Assembly (NCBI RefSeq): GCF_014701195.1
Contig: NZ_AP018712.1
Location: 62,001 to 126,000 of the forward strand
Source of the DNA: Tepiditoga spiralis
Lineage (GTDB): Bacteria > Thermotogota > Thermotogae > Petrotogales > Petrotogaceae
Direction of reading: 5' to 3'
Length of the DNA stretch: 64,000 nt
Below the pieces are notes generated by a model. It worked only from the letters and a program-made list of their open reading frames with translations. It was not told the DNA's origin and did not search any database. Each line of letters begins with the position of its first letter. Position 1 is the stretch's first letter. Made by a program: the position numbers and the translations under genes. Of the stretch, positions 1 through 8,670 are shown in pieces.

Positions 1-592
1 ATTGATATGGTTTTACTGGAGCAACCATAAATCTCTTTATTATTCCTAGCTTTTTATATCTTCCAAAAACATTTATCACAGAAAACATTCCACCAGAAAG
101 TATTGAAATAGCTATTATTCCTGTTAACAAATATTCCATTGGATTTGTTTGAGTTTTCCCTAATTTAATTAGTTTTTCATCAACACTTATATAATCTTTT
201 TTTAATTTCAATAAGTATTTTTTTACTCCACTATTTGCTCCATACTTTATCCACTGAATATTTGAATTCATATTTGAAACATAATAATATTTAACTTCAT
301 TATTGTTCATATAGATTCCATAATCAACTTTATTATTATTAACTGCTTCTTTTAATTTTTCTTCATTTTCATAAATTAAAATCTTGTTTGGTTTAAAGTA
401 ATTTTTTACATCATCGTTTATAGTTCCAGAAATACCATAAGTATAAGTTTTAACTATATTATTTTGAGTAAATAAAAAACCAAAAATCACTAAAAACAAA
501 ACTGGAAAAAACAAAGTAAAAAAAACTTCAATTTTGTTTTTAAAGGTTTCAAGAAAAAAAACTTTTATCATTGTTTTAAAAGATTTATTCAT
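1..592 (-). CDS. ABC-2 type transporter permease, partial (C-terminus off the window)
   Basis: The reading frame starts at an ATG at 590-592 and stays open to the left edge, about 197 codons, so the C-terminus is missing. The N-terminus has basic residues, then a membrane segment at about residues 21-41 (rich in FFPVLFLVIFGFLF), a soluble extracytoplasmic stretch of about 110 residues, and a second membrane segment at about 155-175. This is the layout of ABC-2 permeases and matches the neighbouring permease. Its start overlaps the end of that gene by 8 bp, so the two are translationally coupled and probably form a heterodimeric channel with the ATPase at 1728. The substrate cannot be read from sequence; drugs, lipids or peptides are typical. 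Confidence 0.85.
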   Translation of the reverse strand, partial: MNKSFKTMIKVFFLETFKNKIEVFFTLFFPVLFLVIFGFLFTQNNIVKTYTYGISGTINDDVKNYFKPNKILIYENEEKLKEAVNNNKVDYGIYMNNNEVKYYYVSNMNSNIQWIKYGANSGVKKYLLKLKKDYISVDEKLIKLGKTQTNPMEYLLTGIIAISILSGGMFSVINVFGRYKKLGIIKRFMVAPVKPYQ

Positions 593-1715
593 ATTTCATC
601 ACCCTTTTATAATTTATAGAAAATGTAACTATCCCAATAACAAACCATATTGCAGGTATAAGATAATTGATACCTCCAACACTTTTTCCTTCTAATAAGT
701 TTCTCATACCGTCAACTAAATAAGTTGCAGGATTAAAATATACATACCACCTTATAAACCAAGGCGTTGTTTTTACACTAAAATATAAACCACTCAAAAA
801 TATTGTCATTTGATAAGCTACATTTGAAACAACTGAAATTGTAGAAATTTTTTTAAAAAATGATGCAAACAATAATCCAAAAGAAAGAGCTGTTATAGCA
901 CTATAAATTAAAAAAATTATAAATTGAATAGAATAAATTACATTAGTAACTTTTAATAAATATGCTTCAAAATAAAATAATGAAATTGACAGTATTAAAA
1001 CTAAAAAATTTGATAAACCAAATGCAAAAAAATAATGATAGGACTTTATGGGTGATGTGTTTAATTTTTTTATAATACCACTTTCAACGTCTGTTATTAT
1101 ACCAATTGGCATATTAAAAATTGAAATAGTCAAGATCGACATCATTAAAATACCTGGAAATAAAAAATCTTTATATTTGAGTGATTTTTTTAGGTTTATT
1201 GCTTCTTCTGAAGAATTTACTTTAAACTCTTTTCCTTTATTTGCAATTCTAACATTCATTTCATCTACAATAGATTTAAAAATATTTTTAGAAAAAATAG
1301 AATCATTGCCAGGATAATAATAAAATTCAATGGATGGTACTTTAACCAAATTAAAAACCATATTCAAATTTAAACTGTTAAAATTTTTTGGAAATACTAT
1401 AAAACTATCTATTTTCTTTTCTTTTATTAAATTTATTCCTTCATTTTTAGACTTTAAAGTCGAAAATTTTATCATATTTGATTTAGAAATTTCTTTGAAT
1501 GTACCTTCAAATATTTGTTCAGCCATGCCAGTTAAATTTTCTTCATAATAAACACCAATTTTTAAATTTGTATTCATGTCTCCATTTTGAACTCCACTAA
1601 AAAGAGCATTAAAAAATAAAAAGAAAACTGCTGGAAAAACTATAGACCAAAAAACTATCTCAAATTGTCTAAAATTATCCGTTATCATTGTTTTTGTTAA
1701 AGAAAATAATTTCAT
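585..1715 (-). CDS. ABC-2 type transporter permease
   Basis: The 376-residue protein has one N-terminal membrane segment at about residues 20-40, a polar extracytoplasmic region to about 180, then five hydrophobic segments to the C-terminus. The late motif NPATYLVDGMRNLL is typical of ABC-2 exporter permeases (YhgE/DrrB-like). The start is preceded by a GGGGGATGG ribosome site, 12 nt after the ATPase stop. It is the middle gene of a three-gene operon and should form the membrane channel with the permease that begins in its last codons. The exported substrate is unknown. Confidence 0.9.
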   Translation of the reverse strand: MKLFSLTKTMITDNFRQFEIVFWSIVFPAVFFLFFNALFSGVQNGDMNTNLKIGVYYEENLTGMAEQIFEGTFKEISKSNMIKFSTLKSKNEGINLIKEKKIDSFIVFPKNFNSLNLNMVFNLVKVPSIEFYYYPGNDSIFSKNIFKSIVDEMNVRIANKGKEFKVNSSEEAINLKKSLKYKDFLFPGILMMSILTISIFNMPIGIITDVESGIIKKLNTSPIKSYHYFFAFGLSNFLVLILSISLFYFEAYLLKVTNVIYSIQFIIFLIYSAITALSFGLLFASFFKKISTISVVSNVAYQMTIFLSGLYFSVKTTPWFIRWYVYFNPATYLVDGMRNLLEGKSVGGINYLIPAIWFVIGIVTFSINYKRVMKYE

Positions 1716-1727
1716 ACATCCATCCCC

Positions 1728-2621
1728 CTATTCTCTAAGTGTTCTTCCAGTAAGTTGTAAAAAAACATCTTCTAAATTTGGTTTTCTTATGGATATATCT
1801 TCTATTTTATGCCCTTTTTCTTTTGAATATTCAAGAATTTTTATTATATCACTTTCTACATCATTTGTCTCTAACTCATAAAATCCATTTATATTTTTTA
1901 AATCTAACATATCAATTTTAATATTTTTTTCTGAATAAAATGTAATAACCGACTTCATTTTAGTATTTTCAATCAATTCTTTTACTGTACCTTTTAATAT
2001 AATTTTTCCGTGGTCAATTATATAAATCATATCTGCAAGTTTTTCAGCTTCTTCCATGTAATGCGTTGTAAGAATTATTGTTTTTCCATTCTTTTTCAAT
2101 TCAATTATTGCATCCCATAAATTTCTTCTTGCTTGTGGATCAAGACCTGTTGTTGGTTCATCTAAAAATACTATTTCTGGATCATTAACAACAGCTGTTG
2201 CAAGTGCAACTCTTTGCAATTGCCCACCAGAAAGATTTTTTATTCTTGATTTCTTTTTTTCTATTAAATTAAATTTTTTCAAAAGTTCATTTACATCAAC
2301 AGTTTTTTTATACAAACCAGAAAAAGCTTTTAAGGTTTCGTGAACAGTTAAATTAGTAAAAAAATTAGTACTCTGAAGCTGAACTCCAATTTTTTCCTTT
2401 ATTTTTTCATCAACAACATTAATTTTTTCTCCAAAATAGTAAATTTCTCCAGAAGTTGGAACTCTTAGTCCTTCAAGAGTTTCTACTGTTGTAGTTTTTC
2501 CTGCTCCATTTGGTCCCAATATAGCTACAACATACCCCTTTTTTACTTCAATATTTATTCCATCAACAGCTTTTATACCTTTATAATATTTTTTTAAATT
2601 TTTAACCTCTATTATATTCAT
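1728..2621 (-). CDS. ABC transporter ATP-binding protein (DrrA/CcmA type)
   Basis: The 297-residue ATPase shows Walker A (GPNGAGKTT, about residues 35-43), the signature LSGGQLQR, Walker B with EIVFLDEPTTGLDP, and the switch histidine in TTHYMEEA. The C-terminal 80 residues resemble the extension seen in DrrA-type exporter ATPases. It energises the two permeases downstream. An AAGGAGGGG ribosome site precedes the ATG. It is the first gene of the leftward operon, and about 200 bp of AT-only sequence separate it from the divergent small ORF at 2911. Confidence 0.95.
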   Translation of the reverse strand: MNIIEVKNLKKYYKGIKAVDGINIEVKKGYVVAILGPNGAGKTTTVETLEGLRVPTSGEIYYFGEKINVVDEKIKEKIGVQLQSTNFFTNLTVHETLKAFSGLYKKTVDVNELLKKFNLIEKKKSRIKNLSGGQLQRVALATAVVNDPEIVFLDEPTTGLDPQARRNLWDAIIELKKNGKTIILTTHYMEEAEKLADMIYIIDHGKIILKGTVKELIENTKMKSVITFYSEKNIKIDMLDLKNINGFYELETNDVESDIIKILEYSKEKGHKIEDISIRKPNLEDVFLQLTGRTLRE

Positions 2622-2747
2622 AAAAATCCCCTCCTTATAAAATATTTTAACACAAAAACTAAAAAAATTTATTTATTTTGATATTATGGTATATTTAGTA
2701 ATAAAATATATAAATTTAACCGAAAAAAGAAAAAACTTTATTTTATA

Positions 2748-2783
2748 TTTTAATTTTTTATATAATTTTATAAAAAATTAAAA
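2748..2783. repeat. Perfect AT-only inverted repeat, 15-bp arms
   Basis: Arm TTTTAATTTTTTATA at 2748-2762 is the exact reverse complement of 2769-2783, with a 6-nt loop. It lies in the 290-bp gap between the divergent ABC operon and the 2911 small ORF. The context is so AT-rich that chance is a fair explanation; a protein-binding dyad is the alternative. Apart from this dyad and the promoter at 2831, I see nothing in 2622-2910. Confidence 0.35.
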
Positions 2784-2830
2784 TTTATACAATAAATTTT
2801 ATATAAAAATAAAAAAAATTAAAATATCTC

Positions 2831-2859
2831 TTGACTTTTTTAAAAAAATAATGTACAAT
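2831..2859 (+). promoter_or_regulatory. Sigma70-type promoter for the 2911 small ORF
   Basis: TTGACT at 2831-2836 and TACAAT at 2854-2859 are separated by exactly 17 bp. Transcription would begin near 2866, giving a leader of about 45 nt that carries a strong ribosome site (AAAAAAAGGAGGGG) before the ATG at 2911. Confidence 0.7.
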
Positions 2860-2910
2860 ATTATTGAATTTAAATTTTATTATAAAAAACTAAAAAAAGG
2901 AGGGGTTTTT

Positions 2911-3009
2911 ATGAAAAAATATAAAGAAAAAAGATGTACATCATACTCTGAAGGTTTTGATAGAATCGTAGAATTAAAAGATTACTTTAATTATATTATT
3001 AAATTTTAA
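2911..3009 (+). CDS. Small ORF, 32 residues, unknown function
   Basis: ATG at 2911, TAA at 3007-3009, with AAGGAGGGG placed about 6 nt upstream and a near-consensus promoter 50 bp further up. The product starts MKKYKEKRCTSYSEGF, continues with an acidic-hydrophobic tail containing ELKDYFNYII, and holds a single cysteine. It has no clear membrane segment. It stands alone between a divergent ABC operon and a convergent GGDEF gene, with a stem-loop and a strong terminator after it. I do not recognise it. The promoter and ribosome site are better than those of most genes here, which argues that it is really expressed, as protein or as a structured RNA. Confidence 0.5.
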   Translation: MKKYKEKRCTSYSEGFDRIVELKDYFNYIIKF

Positions 3010-3020
3010 TTAATTTTTTT

Positions 3021-3051
3021 AAACATGATGCCCTCACCCTAATTCATGTTT
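3021..3051 (+). other. Stem-loop after the small ORF
   Basis: AAACATGA at 3021-3028 pairs with TCATGTTT at 3044-3051 around a 15-nt, C-rich loop (tgccctcaccctaat), unusual in this AT-rich DNA. It lies between the small ORF stop and the terminator and would be part of its transcript. Confidence 0.35.
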
Positions 3052-3060
3052 TAAACTAAA

Positions 3061-3088
3061 AAAAAGATTCCTTAAAAGGAATCTTTTT
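3061..3088. terminator. Bidirectional rho-independent terminator
   Basis: AAAAAGATTCCTT / AAGGAATCTTTTT with a 2-nt loop forms a 13-bp stem flanked by A and T runs on both sides. It serves both the small ORF transcript (rightward) and the GGDEF gene, whose stop codon is directly adjacent (leftward). Confidence 0.85.
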
Positions 3089-5125
3089 TTATTTTTCCAT
3101 TACTTCTATTCTATTTCTTCCGTTTTCCTTTGCTTTATAAAGTTGTTCATCTACATATAACAATAAAGTTGATAATTCAATTTTTCTATTTGTAAAAATA
3201 ACTCCCAAACTAACTGTAACTCTCAAAGAATTATTATTAACAATTATTGGAAAATCAGAAATATTTTTTAATATTTTTTCACTGACTTCCATTAATCTTT
3301 GTTTTGATATATTTGGTAATATTATAACAAATTCTTCTCCGCCATATCTACCTAAAATATCTGTTTTTCTTATACAACTTTGAATTCTTTCAACAATAAT
3401 TTTTAATACTATATCTCCTATTAAATGTCCATAAGTATCATTAATTTTTTTAAAATAATCAATATCCACCATTATGGAACTATAATTTTTATATTTATTA
3501 CTTTCTACAATTTTTTCAGTTTCCTTAAAAAAAGCATACCTATTATAAATTCCTGTAAGGCTATCTATTTTTGATAATTTTTCTGTTTTTAAAAATAATT
3601 TGTTATTTTCTATAATTACTCCTCCATAATTCATAAATTCATTTAGTATTTTAACTTCTTCTTTTGTATATTGTGACTTTTTTAATGAAAATAAGATTAT
3701 TTTTCCATTTTTTATTTTAAAAAGATAAACAGTTTTATATAAAGTATTTTCTATATAAAAATCATTTAAAATACAACTTTCTTTATTATTATCAAAAACT
3801 TTATTTAATAAATAATTAAAATCTATAATTTTTTCTTTAAAATTTTTAGAAATATAAGTATTATTATCTTCTAAATAAATTATTCCTCCATCTAACTCTA
3901 ATTCATTTATTAATTGATCTAATAATTTTTCGGGTATTTTTTCATTCTTTATCTCTGTTAGAATTTTAGAAACTTTATGAAGTTTCAACAAAAAATTTTT
4001 CATTTTTTGATTTAATTCTTTTTCTCTTCTTATTATATTAATTTTATTTCCTAATGATAAAGAAAGTAAAATAACTTCTAATGTAGATCCTATTTTAGGA
4101 AAATAAATAGTTAAAATATTTGTTGGAATAATCTTTAAAGCTGCTAAAATATTTATAAAAATACCTAAAACAAAAAAAAACCAAGCATATGTAAAAAGTT
4201 TTATTGTTAAAGTTTTCATCTTTAATTTTATCATTAAAAATGACAATAAAAACACGCTAATCAATCCAGAAATAGTAGCAATATTTGTACTCAAGGTAGA
4301 GCTTAAAAATAATGAAATAAAAAGCATAATTGAGAAAATTTGTATAGAAAAAATAAATATTTTATTTAAAGATTTTTTTATTTTTGATAAATTTATAAAC
4401 TTTTTTACAAATAAAAGATAAAAGATTATAGTTAAAAATATAAAAAACGAGTTTGAATGTTCAAACCACCATATATTTTTTGAAAAAATATCATTTGTAA
4501 GTCCATCCCAAACTAATTGCATCATTACAAAATTAAATAAATAAAGTATATAATAAAAATATGAAATATTTTTGGTTGAGATAAAAATAAAAAAGTTATA
4601 TAAAATCATTGATATTATTATCCCATAATACAAACCTAAAACTATGTTTTCATTTATTTTTTTATAAAAAAAATCGTTTTTTTCCAAAACTTTTATAGGA
4701 ACAGTCATATAACTACTTGTTTTTACTTTTATTAATATATTTGTTTTTTTACTTTCTATTTTAACTGGAAAAACAAATGTATTAACCTTTAAAGGTTTAG
4801 AATCATAACCTCTATTAATTCCTGTTTTTATACATGTTTTTATAGAATTGTTTTCTATTACATAAAAGTCAATATAAGATAATTGTGGTTTATTTATTTC
4901 AACAAAAAATTCTTTGTTTTTTTCATAATTTTCTAAAGAAAAAAAATACCAATAAGAAGAATTAGTTAAACCAAAAGTTGTTTGATTTAACACTTTTTTA
5001 TCCATTTTCAAAACTTCTAATGGAGTATATAAATCCTTTTTATCTTCTACATAATAAATTTGTGTAAAAGAAAAACTTGATATAATTAAAATTATAATAA
5101 AAAATATAATCTTTTTATAACTCAA
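3089..5125 (-). CDS. 7TM-DISM receptor diguanylate cyclase (GGDEF)
   Basis: This membrane sensor should make c-di-GMP from GTP. Order: signal or anchor (residues 1-20), an extracytoplasmic 7TMR-DISM beta domain (about 20-150), seven membrane segments (about 165-370), a linker that may be GAF-like, and a GGDEF domain from about 520. The active site GGEEF lies near residue 595, with the inhibitory-site motif RKTD five residues before it, so both catalysis and product inhibition look intact. I chose the TTG at 5123-5125 because AAGGAAG lies 6 nt upstream; a TTG at 5141-5143 is possible with a weaker site. The gene overlaps the end of the preceding YiiX-like gene, implying coupled translation. 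Confidence 0.9.
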   Translation of the reverse strand: MSYKKIIFFIIILIISSFSFTQIYYVEDKKDLYTPLEVLKMDKKVLNQTTFGLTNSSYWYFFSLENYEKNKEFFVEINKPQLSYIDFYVIENNSIKTCIKTGINRGYDSKPLKVNTFVFPVKIESKKTNILIKVKTSSYMTVPIKVLEKNDFFYKKINENIVLGLYYGIIISMILYNFFIFISTKNISYFYYILYLFNFVMMQLVWDGLTNDIFSKNIWWFEHSNSFFIFLTIIFYLLFVKKFINLSKIKKSLNKIFIFSIQIFSIMLFISLFLSSTLSTNIATISGLISVFLLSFLMIKLKMKTLTIKLFTYAWFFFVLGIFINILAALKIIPTNILTIYFPKIGSTLEVILLSLSLGNKINIIRREKELNQKMKNFLLKLHKVSKILTEIKNEKIPEKLLDQLINELELDGGIIYLEDNNTYISKNFKEKIIDFNYLLNKVFDNNKESCILNDFYIENTLYKTVYLFKIKNGKIILFSLKKSQYTKEEVKILNEFMNYGGVIIENNKLFLKTEKLSKIDSLTGIYNRYAFFKETEKIVESNKYKNYSSIMVDIDYFKKINDTYGHLIGDIVLKIIVERIQSCIRKTDILGRYGGEEFVIILPNISKQRLMEVSEKILKNISDFPIIVNNNSLRVTVSLGVIFTNRKIELSTLLLYVDEQLYKAKENGRNRIEVMEK

Positions 5126-5726
5126 TGATAACTTCCTTATCAAAAGAACCTTTTAATAATGAAATATTACCATAAGAAGAAAAATCTTTTGGCATATATG
5201 AATTTATAACTTTTTTAGTGCCTAATAATCCCATTTTTATATAAGATTCAGCAATCAATTCACTGCAGGTATAATTATCTTTTTTTGATGGTAAGTTAAA
5301 TATTTTTCCTTCAAAAACTTCCCAAATCATTTTTAATTCGCCTGGATTGGGTATTCCATAAACATTATAAAATAATTTGTATAAATCATCTAACATTTCA
5401 GATGTTCTTTTCAAATTTAATTTTCTAAAAGAATAAATCGGTGGTTTATATGGAGTTACATCATTTCCATATGATTTTAATCTTTTATAAAGTTCAACTA
5501 ATTTTGGACCTTTTTTATGATCATCAAATAAAACATCTTTTAAATTAGTTAAAGATGTTGATTCCCATAAAAAAGGTTCTGAAATCTCATCAAACTTAAC
5601 TACCATTGCAACATGTGACCAAGGACATTCTTCTAATTTTTCTACAAGTTTACTCATTTCATACTGCCCACTAAATAGTATTAAATCCCCTGTTTCCATA
5701 ATTTTTTTTACTTCATTATATTTCAT
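5115..5726 (-). CDS. YiiX/permuted NlpC-P60 papain-fold protein
   Basis: The 203-residue protein resembles the circularly permuted papain-like family (YiiX, YaeF, LRAT-like). The presumed catalytic His is in WSHVAMVV, and the nucleophile Cys comes later in YTCSELIAESY, the reverse of the order in ordinary NlpC/P60 hydrolases. The opening GDLILFSG is also typical. There is no signal peptide when started at the ATG at 5724-5726, which has a GGGGGGA ribosome site; a longer in-frame start at 5777 lacks one. Family members act on lipids, acyl groups or peptides; the substrate here is unknown. It is co-transcribed with the GGDEF receptor that overlaps its end. Confidence 0.8.
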   Translation of the reverse strand: MKYNEVKKIMETGDLILFSGQYEMSKLVEKLEECPWSHVAMVVKFDEISEPFLWESTSLTNLKDVLFDDHKKGPKLVELYKRLKSYGNDVTPYKPPIYSFRKLNLKRTSEMLDDLYKLFYNVYGIPNPGELKMIWEVFEGKIFNLPSKKDNYTCSELIAESYIKMGLLGTKKVINSYMPKDFSSYGNISLLKGSFDKEVIIEL

Positions 5727-5776
5727 AAAATCCCCCCTATCAAAAGTTATTATACTATAATAAAAATTTTTTATCA

Positions 5777-5820
5777 ATAAGTAAAAGAGTAGAAGCTTAT
5801 GCTTCTACTCTTTTACTTAT
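5777..5820 (-). terminator. 20-bp perfect hairpin at the 3' end of ackA
   Basis: Arms 5777-5796 and 5801-5820 are exact reverse complements around the loop TTAT. The hairpin includes the last six ackA codons and the stop. On the minus strand it is followed by ATTGATAAAAAATTTTT rather than an immediate U run, so it may be a weak terminator, a 3'-end stabiliser or a processing site. Confidence 0.55.
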
Positions 5821-7005
5821 TATATCTTTTGTATCTCTTGCTATCATTAATTCTTCATTTGTTGGTACTATTAATACTTTTACCTTTGAATTTTCTGATG
5901 AAATAATTGCCTCACTTGAATTTAATTTTACATTCTTTTCTTGATCTAATTCAACTCCAAAAATCTTTAACCTATTGCAAACATGACGTCTTATAGAAGT
6001 TGAATTTTCTCCAACACCTGCTGTAAAAATAATTGCATCTACTCCTCCAAGTGCAGTTGCATAAGCTCCTATATACTTTGCAATTCTATAAACATATACG
6101 TCTATTGCAAATTTACAGTGTTCATCGCCCTTGCTTTTTGCTTCTCTAATATCTCTCATATCATTACTCAAATAATTAGAAAGGCCATACATTCCACTTT
6201 TTTTATTTAAAATATTATCAACTTCATCAGGAGTATAACCTTTTCTTATTAAATAAATAGGAATTGAAGGATCAATATCTCCACTTCTTGTACCCATAAC
6301 AACACCTTCAAGTGGTGTAAATCCCATTGATGTATCAATTACTTTTCCTCCATCAATTGCAGCTATTGAAGCTCCATTACCTAAATGAACAGTTATTATT
6401 TTTAGTTCTTTTATATTTTTATTCAAAATTTCAGCTGCTCTTTGAGAAACAAATCTATGACTCGTACCATGAAATCCATATCTTCTTATTTTATACTTAT
6501 GATATATCTCATAAGGTATTGGATATAAGTAAGCTTCTGGAGGCATTGTTTGATGAAAAGCAGTATCAAAAACTCCAACCATAGGTACACCTGGTAATAA
6601 TTTCTCAGCAGCTTCAATCCCTAAAAGATTTGGAGGATTATGAAGAGGTGCAAGTTCTATATTTTCTTCAAGTGCTTTTTTCACTTCATTAGTTATCAAA
6701 ACGGATGAAGCAAATTTTTCTCCCCCATGTACTACTCTATGACCAACAGCAACAATTTCTTTAATATCCTTTAAACAACCAAATTCATTATTAATTATTA
6801 ATTTTAAAACCTCATTCAAAGCTTTTTCATGATCCTTTATTTCAATGACTTCTTCATGTTTTTTCCCATCGATCTTATGAATTATTTTTGCATCTTTTCC
6901 ACCTATTCTTTCAACTAAACCCTTACACAAAAGTTTTTCATCTTTCATGTTCAATATTTGATACTTTAAAGAAGAACTTCCAGTGTTGATAACAAGAATT
7001 TTCAT
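5797..7005 (-). CDS. ackA: Acetate kinase
   Basis: Converts acetyl phosphate and ADP to acetate and ATP, the ATP-yielding last step of acetate fermentation. The 402-residue length is normal. Family motifs are all present: NTGSSSLKYQ at the N-terminus, VAVGHRVVHGG, RRYGFHGTSH, GNGASIAAIDGG and FTAGVGENS near the C-terminus. The start is the ATG at 7003-7005, with GGAGGA just upstream; a longer frame from 7020 would place its ATG inside the ribosome-site region. It fits with the por operon at 49.5-52.5 kb as a source of acetyl-CoA. No phosphotransacetylase gene is in the window. Confidence 0.97.
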   Translation of the reverse strand: MKILVINTGSSSLKYQILNMKDEKLLCKGLVERIGGKDAKIIHKIDGKKHEEVIEIKDHEKALNEVLKLIINNEFGCLKDIKEIVAVGHRVVHGGEKFASSVLITNEVKKALEENIELAPLHNPPNLLGIEAAEKLLPGVPMVGVFDTAFHQTMPPEAYLYPIPYEIYHKYKIRRYGFHGTSHRFVSQRAAEILNKNIKELKIITVHLGNGASIAAIDGGKVIDTSMGFTPLEGVVMGTRSGDIDPSIPIYLIRKGYTPDEVDNILNKKSGMYGLSNYLSNDMRDIREAKSKGDEHCKFAIDVYVYRIAKYIGAYATALGGVDAIIFTAGVGENSTSIRRHVCNRLKIFGVELDQEKNVKLNSSEAIISSENSKVKVLIVPTNEELMIARDTKDIISKRVEA

Positions 7006-7105
7006 TTTATTTCCTCCCATATATTTTAAATATAGAAACTCATATTTTTAATATTTTTTTAATAAAATTCGGAGGTTTAACTTATTTTTTTCAAGATGAA
7101 AAAAA

Positions 7106-7128
7106 ACGGTATCCTATTAGGATACCGT
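7106..7128 (-). terminator. Rho-independent terminator of the aldolase gene
   Basis: ACGGTATCC / GGATACCGT with loop TATTA, followed on the minus strand by a run of eight T. The stem reaches the aldolase stop codon. Confidence 0.85.
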
Positions 7129-8066
7129 CAAATTTTTCCTACAGAATCAAGAACTTCCATTCTGTCCATTATAACTTTTTTTGTATATTCTTTTGCTGTT
7201 GCAAAGTATTTCCTTGGATCAAATTCTTTTGGATTATTATTTAAAAATTCTCTTAAACCTGCAATGTATGCCATTCTTAAATCTGTATCTGTATTTACCT
7301 TATTTATTCCATATTTAACTGTTTCTTTTAATATATCAGAAGGAACGCCTTTTGAACCTCCAAAATCTGCACCGTTTGCTTCTGCAATTTTTACCATTTC
7401 TTGAACTACACTTGACGCACCATGAAGAACAAGAGGTATTTTTGTAAGTTCTTTAACTTCCTTTAATCTATCAAAATCTAACTTTGCTGTTCCTTTAAAT
7501 TTAAATGCACCATGTGATGTTCCTATTGCTGGAGCTAAAAAATCAACTTTTGTTTCTTCAACAAATCTTTTTGCTTCATTAGGATCTACAAGAACAGAAT
7601 GTTCAGCTACAACATCGTCTTCTATACCTGCAAGTTGACCTAATTCTGCTTCAACAGAAACATTTGCAGCATGTGCTATTCTAACAATATCTTTTGTTAT
7701 TGCAATATTTTCTTCTAAAGGTGAATGAGAAGCATCGATCATAACTGAAGAATATCCAGCTTGTATACAAGCCATTATGTTTTCTAATTTTGAACCATGA
7801 TCAAGATTTAGTGCAACTGGAATTTCTACAGAATCTGCAAATTCCCTAACCATTTTTACAAATAATCTTGCACCTCTATAAACATCACCATCACCTGCAT
7901 ACTTTAAAGCACCTTGTGAAGTTTGAATAATAACAGGTGATTTTTTTTCAACACCAGCTTCAATTATTGCATGAATAAACTCTAAATTATTTACATTAAA
8001 AGCTCCAACTCCATATCCTTCTTTGTTTGCCTTATCTAGTATAACCTTTGTATTTACATATGCCAC
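7128..8066 (-). CDS. fba: Class II fructose-1,6-bisphosphate aldolase
   Basis: Cleaves fructose 1,6-bisphosphate to DHAP and glyceraldehyde 3-phosphate in glycolysis, using Zn2+. The 312 residues carry the class II hallmarks: GVGAFNVNN near the N-terminus, NLDHGSK with a metal-binding His, SVMIDASHSPLEENI, VEAELGQLAG, LHGASSV, and KVNTDTDLRMAY for phosphate and substrate binding. The start is GTG (8064-8066) with GAGGGAGGG 7 nt upstream. That ribosome site sits in the loop of a small hairpin (ACGAG/CTCGT) reaching into the start codon. Monocistronic, with its own terminator. Confidence 0.97.
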   Translation of the reverse strand: MAYVNTKVILDKANKEGYGVGAFNVNNLEFIHAIIEAGVEKKSPVIIQTSQGALKYAGDGDVYRGARLFVKMVREFADSVEIPVALNLDHGSKLENIMACIQAGYSSVMIDASHSPLEENIAITKDIVRIAHAANVSVEAELGQLAGIEDDVVAEHSVLVDPNEAKRFVEETKVDFLAPAIGTSHGAFKFKGTAKLDFDRLKEVKELTKIPLVLHGASSVVQEMVKIAEANGADFGGSKGVPSDILKETVKYGINKVNTDTDLRMAYIAGLREFLNNNPKEFDPRKYFATAKEYTKKVIMDRMEVLDSVGKI

Positions 8067-8146
8067 GAGTTTTCCCTCCCTCGTAAAACTAAATTCATTT
8101 ATATTATACCATATTTTTAAATTCTTTCAATTCTTTTTAAATCGAT

Positions 8147-8653
8147 TTATTCATCTTTAAAGATATTTCTTTTGTAATGACAGTAAGATTTCTTCCCTGT
8201 TTTTTCATAATACTTTTGATGATAATCTTCTGCTTGCCAAAATTCTTTAGCCTTTTCAAGTTTGGTGGCAACATCATATCCTTTCTTTTTAAGAAAAGAA
8301 ATTATGTTTTCTGCTATTTGTTTCTGTTCTTCATTGATATAAAAAATTGAACTTCTATACTGTTCTCCAATGTCTACACCTTGTCTATTAATTTGTGTGA
8401 AATCATGAATATCAAAAAATATTTTTAATATTTGTTCATAAGTAATTTTTTCTTTATCATAAATTAATTCTATAGCTTCAGCATGACCTGTAAACCCATA
8501 GCATACTTGTTCATAAGTTGGATTAGGTGTTTTTCCACCTGTATATCCAACTCTTGTATCAATTATTCCTTCATAATTTTTTAATAAATCTTCAACTCCC
8601 CAAAAACATCCTGCTGCTAAAATAGCTTTATCGTATTTTTTTTCATTTTTCAT
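8147..8653 (-). CDS. msrA: Peptide methionine-(S)-S-oxide reductase
   Basis: Repairs oxidised methionine. The 168-residue protein begins with AILAAGCFWGVEDLL, where the Cys of GCFWG is the catalytic residue, followed by GYTGGKTPNPTYEQVCYGFTGHAEAIEL and DYHQKYY, all typical of MsrA. The start at 8651-8653 has AAAGGAATG upstream. A hairpin at 8671-8699 lies immediately before the ribosome site. No MsrB domain is fused. It follows the ferredoxin fusion gene on the same strand. Confidence 0.95.
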   Translation of the reverse strand: MKNEKKYDKAILAAGCFWGVEDLLKNYEGIIDTRVGYTGGKTPNPTYEQVCYGFTGHAEAIELIYDKEKITYEQILKIFFDIHDFTQINRQGVDIGEQYRSSIFYINEEQKQIAENIISFLKKKGYDVATKLEKAKEFWQAEDYHQKYYEKTGKKSYCHYKRNIFKDE

Positions 8654-8670
8654 AAAATCATTCCTTTCAT

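Noticed and set aside
2622-3088. Toxin-antitoxin interpretation of the 2911 small ORF
   Set aside because: No membrane segment, no antisense RNA promoter and no partner gene are visible.
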